64,000 nucleotides of DNA from Polyangium mundeleinium (GTDB taxonomy: Bacteria; Myxococcota_A; Polyangia; Polyangiales; Polyangiaceae). The DNA is taken from positions 1,426,001 to 1,490,000 of the forward strand of contig NZ_JAQNDO010000001.1 in NCBI RefSeq assembly GCF_028369105.1. Direction: 5' to 3'. This document shows, piece by piece, positions 8,457-17,036 of this stretch (position 1 is the first letter of the stretch; each line of letters starts with the position of its first letter). The translations under genes and the position numbers were made by a program. The notes beneath the pieces are model-generated. The model ran no database searches, was not told the DNA's origin, and was given only the letters and a program-made list of their open reading frames with translations.

Positions 8457-9404
8457 ATGACCAGCAGCGCTGCTTCGACCCTTTCCCGGTCCCAGCGCCG
8501 TGTCGCCGCCGCCGGAGGTCGCCATATCGGCGACATCGTCGGATGGAACACGGAGCGCATCAATGTCTCCCGCGAGGATGCTCGGAAGCTCCTCGAGCCC
8601 GAGAAGTTCGAGCATCTCATCGTGGATATGGATCCCGCCACGGCGCTCTCCCGCGCCGCCGGTGAGGTCAAGCGGCCGGCGAACATCCTCGTCCGGCCGT
8701 TCTCCCGCCCGAACGTCGACACGCCCGCGTCGTTCGGGGTCTATCTCCAGAACAAGAACGACGGCGAGAAGGGCGACAGTGTCGTTTGCGGCGCGCGGTG
8801 CCGCGTCGATTCGGGCGGCAACCGTATCGTCTCCCTGCCGCCCGAGGGAGGCGCCGGGCTCGAGGCCGCTCTCGCGCATGCCGAGAACATCGCCGCCCAC
8901 GCGAACCACCTCGTCACGCATTGCGAGACGCGGGACATCTCGAATGTCCTCGTCGCCATGGTGAAGGCCCTTTCGGGTGTGCCCATCCGCAACCGCGGCG
9001 GCCTCTACCTGCTTCCGCCGCCGTCCTGCGGCACGTGGAAGCGCCTCAAACCCGCGCTCGAAGAACTGCGCGTCGAGCCCCTCACCATCGAGATGCACGA
9101 CGCGCCGGACAACGTCGCCGTCGCGAAGTCCGCGGCGCAGAGCGCGCTCGAGTCCGACATCGCCGAGCTCCTCACGGATCTCGAAAAGGCGAAGACCGAC
9201 GGCATGCGGCAGGACGCGCTCACGCGGCGGGTGCAGTTCTGCAACGAGCTCGTCGCCAAGGCCGAGCTCTACCGCGGCGTGCTCGCGGGGGTCTCCGACA
9301 AGATCACCACGAAGGTGAAGGAGCTCCAGGACAGCTTCCAGCGCCAGCTCTCGGGGGGTGGGAGCAGCAGCGGGCCGTCGTTCTCCATCGCTGTGAACGA
9401 CTGA
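8457..9404 (+). CDS. Phage-type protein, possibly DUF6744-like
   Basis: The ATG at 8457 gives 315 residues; an in-frame ATG at 8418 is less likely because a potential hairpin occupies the space between. The protein has VRPFSRPNVDTPASFGVYLQ, a GVPIRNRGGLYLLPPPSCGT segment, then a long coiled-coil-like C-terminus (ELLTDLEKAKTDGMRQDALT) and a Gly/Ser-rich tail. The middle block resembles the DUF6744 phage/plasmid family, which often sits beside MoxR ATPases. That assignment is from memory of the pattern and is tentative. It lies 82 bases upstream of the MoxR-like ATPase and may supply a substrate or adaptor to it. Confidence 0.6.
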   Translation: MTSSAASTLSRSQRRVAAAGGRHIGDIVGWNTERINVSREDARKLLEPEKFEHLIVDMDPATALSRAAGEVKRPANILVRPFSRPNVDTPASFGVYLQNKNDGEKGDSVVCGARCRVDSGGNRIVSLPPEGGAGLEAALAHAENIAAHANHLVTHCETRDISNVLVAMVKALSGVPIRNRGGLYLLPPPSCGTWKRLKPALEELRVEPLTIEMHDAPDNVAVAKSAAQSALESDIAELLTDLEKAKTDGMRQDALTRRVQFCNELVAKAELYRGVLAGVSDKITTKVKELQDSFQRQLSGGGSSSGPSFSIAVND

Positions 9405-9486
9405 TTGCACGACAAACCGGCCCCGTCTCGGGTGACACCGGGGCGGGGCGCCGCCGCGGCTTCAACCAGTCGCGGATTTCCACAAC

Positions 9487-10632
9487 ATGAAAAAGAACGG
9501 TTCCATCGACATGGGCTCCGTCCGCGCGCGGTTCCGTGCCGTGCGTGATGGGCTCAATGCGGCTTTTCGGGAGCGCGAGGACGCGATCGAGTGCATCTTG
9601 CTCGCCGCGCTTGCGCAGAGCCACGCGCTGCTCGTCGGGCCTCCGGGCACGGCGAAGAGCGCGCTCTTCTTCGGCTTCCTCGCGTCGTTCCCGGACGCGC
9701 GGAAATTCCAGACGCTCGTCACGAAGTTCGGGACCGAGGACGAGTATTTCGGCCCCGTGAAGCTCTCGGCGCTCAAGAACGACCTCTGGGAGAGGAACCT
9801 GGATGGCCGTCTCGCGGCCGTCGAGTGCGCCTTCCTCGACGAGGTGTTCAAGGGCTCGGACAGCGTGCTCAATGCCTTCCTGAGCGCGATGAACGAGCGG
9901 CTCTACAAGGGGAATCCCATTCCCCTGCGGCTGCTCGTCGGGGCCTCGAACGAGCTGCCCGAGGAGGAGATCCTCGCGGCGATCTACGACCGTTTCCTCT
10001 TGCGCGACGTCGTCGAGTACGTGCAGGCGGATGCGACGTGGATGCAGCTCGTCGCTGCGCCGCCCGAGTACAAGCCCACGGCGCAGATCGCTCTCGCCGA
10101 GTGGGATGCCGCGTGCAAGGACGTGCAGCGCCTCGAGCTGCCCCAGCGTGTCGTCGAGGAGCTGCTCCGGCTCCGTACGGCGCTGAAGGCGGATGGTCTC
10201 GTCCTCTCGGATCGGCGCTGGATCGCGCTCACGCGCGTCCTCAAGGCCGCGGCGTGGCTCGACGATGCGCCCGCGGTCGAGCTCGATCACCTGTCCGTTC
10301 TGAAGTACGGGCTCTGGAACAAGCCGGAGGATCGGGCGCGTGTTGTCGCCGTGCTGCAGACGGTGGACCGCTCCGTCGTCGCGCAGGCCATCGATGTCGT
10401 CGACGAGGCCCTCAAGGCGTACGCCAATCGGCCGACCGACGCGGCGGCCTACCAGACGACGCTCCCGCAGCTCGCCGACAAGGTCACGGAGGCGGGCAAA
10501 CGCGTGCAGGACATGCTGAAGAACGGCGTGTCGCGCCGCGCCCATGCCCGCATCCAGCCCAAGCTCGACGAGCTGAAGAAGGCCCACGACGCGCTCACGG
10601 GCGACCTCTCGAAGCGCTACCAGCTCTCGTAG
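9487..10632 (+). CDS. MoxR/RavA-like AAA+ ATPase
   Basis: The 381-residue protein has Walker A LLVGPPGTAKSALFFGF (about 50-66), Walker B VECAFLDEVFKGSDSVLNAF (about 112-131), a sensor-1 GASNELPEE and a RFLLRDVVEYV lid region. This order is typical of the MoxR clade, closest in style to RavA. MoxR ATPases act as chaperone-like remodellers with a VWA partner, and here the next gene encodes one only three bases downstream. The C-terminal 120 residues are helical, with a DMLKNGVSRRAHARIQPKLD segment. Found in a mobile module, the pair is more likely to remodel a phage or ICE assembly, or a DNA-bound complex, than a respiratory enzyme. That role is inference. Confidence 0.9.
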   Translation: MKKNGSIDMGSVRARFRAVRDGLNAAFREREDAIECILLAALAQSHALLVGPPGTAKSALFFGFLASFPDARKFQTLVTKFGTEDEYFGPVKLSALKNDLWERNLDGRLAAVECAFLDEVFKGSDSVLNAFLSAMNERLYKGNPIPLRLLVGASNELPEEEILAAIYDRFLLRDVVEYVQADATWMQLVAAPPEYKPTAQIALAEWDAACKDVQRLELPQRVVEELLRLRTALKADGLVLSDRRWIALTRVLKAAAWLDDAPAVELDHLSVLKYGLWNKPEDRARVVAVLQTVDRSVVAQAIDVVDEALKAYANRPTDAAAYQTTLPQLADKVTEAGKRVQDMLKNGVSRRAHARIQPKLDELKKAHDALTGDLSKRYQLS

Positions 10633-10635
10633 GCC

Positions 10636-11805
10636 ATGGGCTCATTCCTGCAAGCGAGGCGCCGGCATCTCACCTTGAAAGAGGCTTCGCGTGAAGACGC
10701 GCAGAAGGCCGGCGACCTCTGGAATGCGATCGTGGGTCTGGGCAGGGATCCCCCTGCAAAGACCTTCGCGGAGGCGGTGCGCGACACGGTGCCGCCCGAG
10801 CACATGGCCTTCCTCGCCCTCGATGAGGTCGGCGCAGCCTACGCGTTCGATCTCCTCTGGAAGGCGGGGAAAGACGTCCCGGAGGGGGCCTCGGCCTTCG
10901 AGATGCGGAGCGCCGCTCGTGAGCAGTGGGCGGCGTTCGACAAGAAGGCCAAGCAGGCCAGGCACGTCTCTGATGGCTTCGGATGGGACCTCGCCGCGGC
11001 TTGGGCGCAGGTGCGGGAGGTCGAGACCGCGCAGGGAGACATGGATCGGGTCGAGCGTATTGCTCGGCTGGCAGGTCGTATGTTCGCCTCGCTCCGCGGT
11101 GCCCATGCGAGCAAGGTCCACGGGGTCTCGGGCGAGGTGTACTCGGTTGAACAGGGCAATGACGTCGCCCGGCTTCTGCCGGCGGAGACGGTGCTCCTGA
11201 CCGAACCCCAGCTCGAGGTTGTGACCCTCGAGCGAATCGCCTCTCGCCGGGCTGCGCAGTATGCGGTCCGGGGGACCACGAAGAAGTCGAAAGGGCCGCT
11301 CGTGCTCGCGCTCGATGAATCGGGCAGCATGCACGGGATCCGGAACGAGTGGGCGAAGGCCGCTGCGGTGGCGCTCGCCCGTGTCGCCTCGGAGGAGAAG
11401 CGGCCCGTGGCCGTGGTGCATTACGCGACCTCGACCGTGGTCCAGATCGTGAAACCGAACGACGCCGCCGGGGTGGTGAAGATGATCTTGCACTTCCTCA
11501 GCGGAGGGACGGCCATCGGTCTGGCGCTCGGTGTGGCTGTCGACCAGGTGAAGGCGCTCGCGCAGAAGGGCCAACACGGCGCCGACATCGTCCTCGTCAC
11601 GGACGGCATCGACCGGCACGAGGAGGAGCAGAAGAAGTCGGTCGACGCGGCGTCGAGCATCGGCGCGCGGCTCTGGACGGTGGCGATCGAGTGCTCCATC
11701 CCGGAGGACTCGCCGCTCCGGAAGAAGGCCGCGCAATACACCGAGCTCAACGACAAGGCGATGACCGAGGGCTCGAGCATCACGCTCCTCGCGGGGGCAA
11801 CGTGA
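10636..11805 (+). CDS. VWA-domain partner of the MoxR ATPase (ViaA/CoxE-like)
   Basis: The 389-residue product has an all-helical N-terminal half and a C-terminal VWA domain. The metal-ion-dependent adhesion site is complete: LALDESGSMHG (D-x-S-x-S), GGTAIGLAL (Thr) and VLVTDGIDRH (Asp). N-terminal helices before a C-terminal VWA domain match ViaA-type partners of RavA. The start follows the ATPase stop by three bases, and its own stop overlaps the next GTG, so the three genes form one translational unit. Confidence 0.88.
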   Translation: MGSFLQARRRHLTLKEASREDAQKAGDLWNAIVGLGRDPPAKTFAEAVRDTVPPEHMAFLALDEVGAAYAFDLLWKAGKDVPEGASAFEMRSAAREQWAAFDKKAKQARHVSDGFGWDLAAAWAQVREVETAQGDMDRVERIARLAGRMFASLRGAHASKVHGVSGEVYSVEQGNDVARLLPAETVLLTEPQLEVVTLERIASRRAAQYAVRGTTKKSKGPLVLALDESGSMHGIRNEWAKAAAVALARVASEEKRPVAVVHYATSTVVQIVKPNDAAGVVKMILHFLSGGTAIGLALGVAVDQVKALAQKGQHGADIVLVTDGIDRHEEEQKKSVDAASSIGARLWTVAIECSIPEDSPLRKKAAQYTELNDKAMTEGSSITLLAGAT

Positions 11806-12203
11806 GCGACGAAGACCATGATGTCGGTGGAGAGTTTGTCCTGATTGCGGCTTACAGCCGCGCGCAGGCGCTCGAAGACGGCACGCTCGTCGACGTCACC
11901 GAGCTCGCGAAGCAGGCTGGAATCAAGGCGCCGGTGGCGCTGACGCGCTCCGTCTGGGAGAAGTACGTCGAGCTGTCGCCGGCCGCGGAGCAGGCGGGGA
12001 ACGACAAGACGGGCAGGCTCTGGGACATCCTCTGGATGTTCCGCTGCGCCGCCCTGCAACGGCCGGATGAAGTCGAAATCCGGTACCAGTTGTATGTCAT
12101 CACCGACGCGATCGAACCGTCTCTCGTCGAGCTGAAGGCCATCATCGGCCCCGGCGACGACGGCGAGGCGGTCATCACGATCCTCTTACCCGAAGAGGAC
12201 TGA
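11802..12203 (+). CDS. DUF6573-family protein
   Basis: The GTG start overlaps the stop of the VWA gene (GTGA). The 133-residue product opens with an acidic leader and then FVLIAAYSRAQALEDGTLVD, followed by AGIKAPVALTRSVWEKYVEL. This is the conserved S/YTRAQAIxDGxLVDV plus VAxTxxVW signature of DUF6573 proteins found on phages and plasmids. Function is unknown for the family. Coupling to the MoxR/VWA pair suggests it is a client or regulator of that machine. Confidence 0.8.
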   Translation: MSDEDHDVGGEFVLIAAYSRAQALEDGTLVDVTELAKQAGIKAPVALTRSVWEKYVELSPAAEQAGNDKTGRLWDILWMFRCAALQRPDEVEIRYQLYVITDAIEPSLVELKAIIGPGDDGEAVITILLPEED

Positions 12204-12221
12204 GCGACAAACCAACAACAA

Positions 12222-12264
12222 GAATGCGGCGTGCGGTCCTTCCGTGCGCCGCATTCGCTTTTTC
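12222..12264 (+). terminator. Rho-independent terminator
   Basis: GAATGCGGCG pairs with CGCCGCATTC. The stem is extended by a weakly paired inner part around TCCTT, and GCTTTTT follows. It ends the MoxR-VWA-DUF6573 unit. Confidence 0.75.
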
Positions 12265-12275
12265 AGGGGAGACAC

Positions 12276-12614
12276 ATGTCGTCCAAGCAGTCGCCCACGA
12301 AGAACGCGGAGACCGAGGAGCAGGATCGCGTGGAGGAGTGCATGGCCTCGTTCGCGCTCGCCAGCGACGGGCACGTCTACATCCACGAGGACGAGCTGCC
12401 CGCCGACAAGCGGCGCGGGCGGAAGGAGTGGCGGGGCGTGCGCCTCACGCGGGCCGAGACGGAGTTCTTCGCCGAGGAGGTCGAGCTCATCATGCCGAAC
12501 GTGGCCGTCGCGCTGCGGAGCGCCATCGAGAAGGGCAAGCTCGGCGGGCAGGAGCTGACCGAGGGCGAGCCGATGAGCACCGGCGGGTCGAAGCAGGAGT
12601 CCGGGGACCTCTGA
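12276..12614 (+). CDS. Unknown acidic 112-aa protein
   Basis: The ATG at 12276 follows AGGGGAGA. The protein is acidic with a SFALASDGHVYIHEDELPAD strand-like block and helices (AETEFFAEEVELIMPNVAVA). It has its own upstream and downstream terminators, so it is a monocistronic cassette. No family recognised. Confidence 0.6.
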   Translation: MSSKQSPTKNAETEEQDRVEECMASFALASDGHVYIHEDELPADKRRGRKEWRGVRLTRAETEFFAEEVELIMPNVAVALRSAIEKGKLGGQELTEGEPMSTGGSKQESGDL

Positions 12615-12620
12615 TCACGA

Positions 12621-12651
12621 AGGGCCCGGGGGCATCTCGCCTCCGGGCCCT
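12621..12651 (+). terminator. Rho-independent terminator
   Basis: AGGGCCCGGGGG pairs with CCTCCGGGCCCT (one mismatch) around a short loop. A pyrimidine-rich tract TCTTCCTTCC follows. Confidence 0.65.
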
Positions 12652-12688
12652 CTTCCTTCCACTTCAATCACTCCAAAAGGAGACCACT

Positions 12689-14203
12689 ATGGGGACCAAT
12701 CCCCTGCCGGAGAAACCTCTCCGCAGCGAGGTTTTGTCCATCGCGCTCACCGGTCTCGTCGCGACGCTGGTCAGCATCGTGGTCACGATCGAGGCAGGAT
12801 CGAGCGCCGTCGAGCTGATCGGCCTCGCGGAGGCCAGCGTCCGCGATACCAAGACCCGCGTGCTGTCTGCGCTTGCGAGGCTTGGGAAGTGGCTCGACGG
12901 CTACAAGGTCAAGGTCGAGTTCTCCCCGGCCGGCACCCGCAACGACGGAATGCTCGACCTCGCCCTGGCGACGGCGCTGCTCATGGCCCTCGAGCAGAAG
13001 TCGCTCCCGCGCATGGTCATCATCGGCGAGCTCGCGCAGACCGGCGCCGTTCGCCCCGTGCGGGGCGTTCTGCCCGCATTGCTCGGGGTGAAGGACGTGT
13101 CGCGTGCCATCGTGCCCTGGTCCAATGGCCCCGAGGCGTCGAGCGTGCAGCACATGGAGGTGCAGGTCGCGGCGCACCTGCAGGACGTGGTCGACTCGCT
13201 GCGAGGCGCGGGGCAGCTCCAGTTCGCGCGTGACTTCTTGAAAGCGCCTCCGCTCGCGGAAGTCGACCTCGCGGATATCCAAGGTCTCGTGGACGGCCGT
13301 CGTGCCCTGGAGATCTCGGCTGCCGGCCTCCATCCGCTGCTCTTCATCGGCTCGCCTGGGTCAGGGAAAACGATGCTCTGCCGGCGTCTGCCCACGGTGA
13401 TGCCCCCGCTCACCCGCGAGGAGGGGCTCGAGGTGACGTCGATTCATTCGGTGGCGGGCCTGCTCCACACCTCCCAGGGGCTCCTCACGCAGAGGCCCTT
13501 GCAGGCGCCGCATTACACGGTGAGCGAGGTGGGCCTCGTCGGCGGCGGCCTTCCGGTGCGACCTGGGCAGGTGTCGCTCGCGCACCTCGGCGTCTTGTTC
13601 TTGGACGAGCTGCTGGAGTTCAAGAAGCGGACGCTCGCGGTGCTCGATGGCGCGCTCAAGGACGGGCAATCGGTCATCTGCCAGCGCCAGACCCGCGTGG
13701 TCTTCCCGGCCCGACCGCTCACCGTCGCGTCGGTTCTTCCGTGCCCGTGCGGCTTCCACCGCACGAAGGACAGGACATGCAAGTGCCCGCCGGAGCGCAT
13801 TCGGGCATACCGCGAGCGGCTGCGCGGTGCCGTGTTCGACCGCATGGACATGAAGGCGATCCTGTCCGGGGACGAGCTCAAGGGCAGCCGCAGCGAGTGC
13901 TCCGCGGACATGCGCGCCCGCGTCGTCAAGGCGAGGGACGTGCAGAAGAACCGCTTCGAGAAGCTCGTGGTCACCGAGCCGGTGAACGGCCGGCTCAGCC
14001 TCGCGGACCTCGATCGCGTCGCGAAGCCGGACGACAAGGGGCAGCGCATGCTGGGGCAAGCCGTGGAGCGGCTCGGGCTCTCGGCCGAGCTCCACGCGAA
14101 GGTGCTGCGCGTCTCCCGCACGATCGCGGACCTCGACGGCAGTAACGCCGTCCGGGCCCATCATATCGCCGAGGCCCTCAACGCCGCCCCGCTCGTCACA
14201 TGA
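12689..14203 (+). CDS. comM: ComM/YifB-family AAA+ helicase
   Basis: The start is an ATG with AAAAGGAG at 12675-12682; the product has 504 residues, the usual family length. The N-terminal LonC-like fold has GLAEASVRDTKTRVLSAL and GELAQTGAVRPVRGVLPALL. The Mg-chelatase-type ATPase core has Walker A FIGSPGSGKTMLCRRLP, Walker B GVLFLDELLEFKKRTLAVLD and a cysteine cluster VLPCPCGFHRTKDRTCKCPP. A C-terminal helical lid follows. ComM is a hexameric branch-migration helicase that enlarges RecA joint molecules during natural transformation. Lying in the same module as RecA and RadC-like genes, it probably serves homologous recombination of the element. It overlaps the next gene as ATGA. Confidence 0.92.
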   Translation: MGTNPLPEKPLRSEVLSIALTGLVATLVSIVVTIEAGSSAVELIGLAEASVRDTKTRVLSALARLGKWLDGYKVKVEFSPAGTRNDGMLDLALATALLMALEQKSLPRMVIIGELAQTGAVRPVRGVLPALLGVKDVSRAIVPWSNGPEASSVQHMEVQVAAHLQDVVDSLRGAGQLQFARDFLKAPPLAEVDLADIQGLVDGRRALEISAAGLHPLLFIGSPGSGKTMLCRRLPTVMPPLTREEGLEVTSIHSVAGLLHTSQGLLTQRPLQAPHYTVSEVGLVGGGLPVRPGQVSLAHLGVLFLDELLEFKKRTLAVLDGALKDGQSVICQRQTRVVFPARPLTVASVLPCPCGFHRTKDRTCKCPPERIRAYRERLRGAVFDRMDMKAILSGDELKGSRSECSADMRARVVKARDVQKNRFEKLVVTEPVNGRLSLADLDRVAKPDDKGQRMLGQAVERLGLSAELHAKVLRVSRTIADLDGSNAVRAHHIAEALNAAPLVT

Positions 14204-15135
14204 TGACCATTGTCGATTGCCTGCGGGGCGGACGCCATCTCGCCACCGCGGACGCGCACGGCAACTGCGTCTTGTGCGGTCGGGAGAAACCCACCAGCGG
14301 CGAGCGCTTCATCGCAGAGTTCGAGACCGACGCCGTGGGGAAGTACGGCTTCAAGCTCCTGGGCCGTCTCCCGGGCGTCGAGCTCGGGCACCGCCTCATC
14401 GAGCATGAGGACACGCGGGAGGTCTACCTGGCCTCCACCATCTGCATGACTCTGGGCGATGAGCAGGAGCGCCGTGACGTTCTTGTCGACGACGCGCCTG
14501 TCTTCTTCGACCCAACCTGGGACGAGAACACGCTGGTTTTCTGGGTCGCGGAAGATCTGGACCTCACGAGAAGCGAAGCGCGGGCGCGCCTCGTGAGGTG
14601 CGGTCTCGTGCAGAGCACACCCGCTCCCGCGCACGAGCCGGGGACCTGCCAGTGCCCAGGCTGCCGCCCGGACATGTACGTCAAGGGCAGCGCGCGGCAG
14701 AACAGGCTCGTGGCCATCGAGACCGAAGCGTGGCCGGACGAGGCGTGCCCGGATTGTAATGCCACGCCGAACACGCCCTGCACCGAGTCGTGTCCTCTCC
14801 GCGCCTACGCCGAGGAGCTCAAGAAGAAGACGGTGCGTCCGGGCGACGCGGGCGAGGCCGATACGCTAGCGCCGCCCACCAGCAAGCAGAACGACGTGAG
14901 GCCCACGGAGCCCCCGCAGGTCCGCTGGCACGTCGCCTACCGCTGCGCCGACAAGCAGGTCATCCTCGACCAGAACAAGCTCTTCGTCGCGGAGGCCGTC
15001 GAGGGGGCTGCGGAGCTCGTCGCCGCGGCGCCGGAGCTGCTCGACCTCGTGGACGATCTCCTGGGCGATCGCCAGCGGGATCGGCGCATCCCCGAGGCGC
15101 TTGCGCTCGTCGAGCGGCTACGCGGGGCAGCGTGA
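14200..15135 (+). CDS. Multi-zinc-finger protein of unknown function
   Basis: The 311-residue protein starts within the comM stop codon. Three cysteine clusters are visible: GNCVLCGREKP near residue 25, GTCQCPGCRPD near 150, and EACPDCNATPNTPCTESCPL near 190. The last is the C-x2-C-x6-C-x3-C finger common in phage proteins. The C-terminal 70 residues (CADKQVILDQNKLFVAEAVE) form a separate helical segment. Zinc ribbons suggest nucleic-acid or protein contacts. Coupling with ComM makes a recombination accessory role plausible (inference). Confidence 0.75.
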   Translation: MMTIVDCLRGGRHLATADAHGNCVLCGREKPTSGERFIAEFETDAVGKYGFKLLGRLPGVELGHRLIEHEDTREVYLASTICMTLGDEQERRDVLVDDAPVFFDPTWDENTLVFWVAEDLDLTRSEARARLVRCGLVQSTPAPAHEPGTCQCPGCRPDMYVKGSARQNRLVAIETEAWPDEACPDCNATPNTPCTESCPLRAYAEELKKKTVRPGDAGEADTLAPPTSKQNDVRPTEPPQVRWHVAYRCADKQVILDQNKLFVAEAVEGAAELVAAAPELLDLVDDLLGDRQRDRRIPEALALVERLRGAA

Positions 15136-15221
15136 GCGACGTCGGGGCCGAATAACAACACCTGCTTCAATGCAGCCCGAGTCCGGTCGTGCCGCTTGTT
15201 CGGCTCCCGGATGCATGAACG

Positions 15222-15256
15222 TGCGCACCCCGCTCGGGAGGGGCGCGCTTTCTTTT
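15222..15256 (+). terminator. Terminator in the recA leader
   Basis: TGCGCACCCCGCTC faces GAGGGGCGCGC, giving a GC-rich hairpin followed by TTTCTTTT. It lies between the zinc-finger gene and recA. It may separate them or act as an attenuator, because it is only 15 bases from the recA start. Confidence 0.6.
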
Positions 15257-15270
15257 GCGGACCAACGACC

Positions 15271-16266
15271 ATGCAGCACATCAGCAACGCGCTCAAAGGC
15301 GCGCTCGCCACCATCGAGAAGCAGTACGGCAAGGGCGCCATCATGACGCTCGGAGGCGCCGACTCGGACCGCAGCGTGCGCGTCCTGCGCACGGGCTCGC
15401 TCGCGCTCGACCAGGCCCTCGGCATCGGCGGCTACCCGCAGGGGAGGATCGTCGAGATCTTCGGGCCCGAGTCCTCGGGCAAGACGACGCTCACCCTGCA
15501 TGCCCTCCACGAGGCCCAGAAGCAGGGCGGCGTCGCGGCCTTCATCGACGCCGAGCACGCCTTCGATCCGGGCTACGCCCGCAACATCGGCGTGGACACC
15601 GATCGGCTCCTCATCTCCCAGCCGGACAACGGGGAGCAGGCCCTCGAGATCGCCGAGACCCTCACGCGCTCTGGCGCGGTGGACCTCGTCGTCATCGACT
15701 CGGTCGCGGCGCTCGTGCCCAAGGCCGAGCTCGAGGGCGACATGGGCGACACGCACATGGGCCTGCACGCGCGGCTCATGAGCCAGGCCATGCGCAAGCT
15801 CACGGCCACCGCCTACCGCACGGAGACCCTGCTCATCTTCATCAACCAGCTCCGGCACAAGATCGGGGTGACGTTCGGCAACCCCGAGACGACGACCGGA
15901 GGCAACGCCCTCAAGTTCTACTCGAGCGTGCGCCTCGATGTCCGTCGCATCGGAGCGTTGAAGGTCGGCGACGACGTGGTCGGGTCGAAGACGCGCGTGA
16001 AGGTCGTGAAGAACAAGTGCGCGCCGCCGTTCCGCGAGGCCGAGTTCGACATCCGCTGGGGGACGGGGATCGACATCTCGGGTGACCTCCTTGACTTCGC
16101 CGTCGCCCAAGGTGTCGTCGAGAAGAGCGGGGCCTACCTGTCCTTTCGCGGGGAGACGCTCGGCCAGGGCCGGGAGAAGGCGCGCGAGGCGATCAAGGGG
16201 CCGATGGGCGTGGCGCTTCGGAGCGCGGTCGAGAGCGCGCTCGCGCAGCGGACGGCGGCGCAGTAG
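15271..16266 (+). CDS. recA: RecA recombinase
   Basis: The 331-residue protein contains Walker [40 protein letters not shown], Walker [20 protein letters not shown], the L1 region and the L2 loop [20 protein letters not shown]. It lacks the acidic C-terminal tail of many chromosomal RecA proteins, ending LAQRTAAQ. Unusual substitutions such as AFDPGYARN in place of the usual ALDPxYAxx suggest a divergent, element-borne paralogue. RecA forms ATP-dependent filaments on single-stranded DNA and drives strand exchange. It closes the radC-comM-recA recombination module. No LexA-type operator was recognised in its leader. Confidence 0.97.
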   Translation: MQHISNALKGALATIEKQYGKGAIMTLGGADSDRSVRVLRTGSLALDQALGIGGYPQGRIVEIFGPESSGKTTLTLHALHEAQKQGGVAAFIDAEHAFDPGYARNIGVDTDRLLISQPDNGEQALEIAETLTRSGAVDLVVIDSVAALVPKAELEGDMGDTHMGLHARLMSQAMRKLTATAYRTETLLIFINQLRHKIGVTFGNPETTTGGNALKFYSSVRLDVRRIGALKVGDDVVGSKTRVKVVKNKCAPPFREAEFDIRWGTGIDISGDLLDFAVAQGVVEKSGAYLSFRGETLGQGREKAREAIKGPMGVALRSAVESALAQRTAAQ

Positions 16267-16397
16267 GTCGGGAGGCCGGCGTGGACGCGGGGGGCGTCGA
16301 TCGCGTTGGCGCGAAGAAGTAGACCAGCGCGTCGTTGGAGTCGCCGAGGCAACTCGCAGGACTTCTGACGCGCGCTCAGTCCCCTCTCGGAGGGCTC

Positions 16398-16574
16398 GTG
16401 TTCACGGAGAAGCAGCCGGGGGCCAAGCGGGTCGCCCTCGTGGGCTGCGCCGCGCTGAAGAGCAAGAGGCCGGCGCCAGCCAAGGACTTCCTGCACGGCG
16501 GCGCTCTTTCGCGCAGCAGAACGGCCCCTCGACGCCTCTACCCTATAGGACGCGCAGTAGCTCGGCTTGCGTGA
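16398..16574 (+). pseudogene. DUF6884-type remnant
   Basis: From the GTG at 16398 the frame reads RVALVGCAALKSKRPAPAKD followed by FLHGGALSRS, which matches the N-terminal signature of DUF6884 proteins (VALVxCxxxKxxxPAPAxDLY). After about 40 residues the similarity is lost in an arginine-rich out-of-frame tail. Intact members are about 130-180 aa, so this is a 5' fragment. DUF6884 genes are frequent in phage and defence regions. Confidence 0.55.
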
Positions 16575-16998
16575 TCCCGAAACTCGCCGCGACATCCCCC
16601 ACAGCGTCAGGCCAGCCCTCCGCGTGCCCTTGTCGACCATCCGCCTGGTTCCAATTCTTCAAGACCTGGTGCTGATATTGATGCACCATTTCGTGCCACA
16701 GCTCCGAGCGCCACATCGGCCACTCATCGGTGTGGCGGTCGAAGGTGCTCGGCGGGAATGTGGGCTGAACTGCGCTCCATGCGTCAAGATCGCCAGGCTG
16801 CTCGGGAAGTACAATGCGCGTCGGCGTGTAGCCGGGCGTTGCGTTTCGCTTGTCGGTGCCGTGTGCCGTAACGCCTCCGTTCCCGCTGTCATCGACTTCG
16901 TACACATCGAGCGGGAGAGGCGAGAGGCCGAGACGAACGACGAGGCTGTCGTACTCAACCTGGATCAAGACCTGGAGCTGAACGATCGTGACGGGCAC
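16543..16998 (-). CDS. Putative HExxH zinc metallopeptidase
   Basis: The 151-residue product (GTG at 16998) contains the zinc-peptidase motif ELWHEMVHQYQHQVLKNW. Downstream is HAEGWPDAVGDVAASFGITQ, whose histidine or following acidic residue could be the third ligand. The N-terminal part has RLGLSPLPLDVYEVDDSG. The size and motif fit small SprT-like or phage-type minimal peptidases; a precise family cannot be named. There is no signal peptide, so it is probably cytoplasmic. No strong ribosome-binding site was seen. It overlaps the DUF6884 remnant on the other strand. Confidence 0.6.
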   Translation of the reverse strand: MPVTIVQLQVLIQVEYDSLVVRLGLSPLPLDVYEVDDSGNGGVTAHGTDKRNATPGYTPTRIVLPEQPGDLDAWSAVQPTFPPSTFDRHTDEWPMWRSELWHEMVHQYQHQVLKNWNQADGRQGHAEGWPDAVGDVAASFGITQAELLRVL

Positions 16999-17036
16999 CA
17001 GAGCAAGCGTACACGAGGCCCCATCGGCTCGCAAAG

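Noticed and set aside
7572-9410. 612-codon minus-strand frame
   Set aside because: It lies antisense to three plus-strand genes with ribosome-binding sites. The sequence is repetitive Arg/Leu/Val shadow with no motif.
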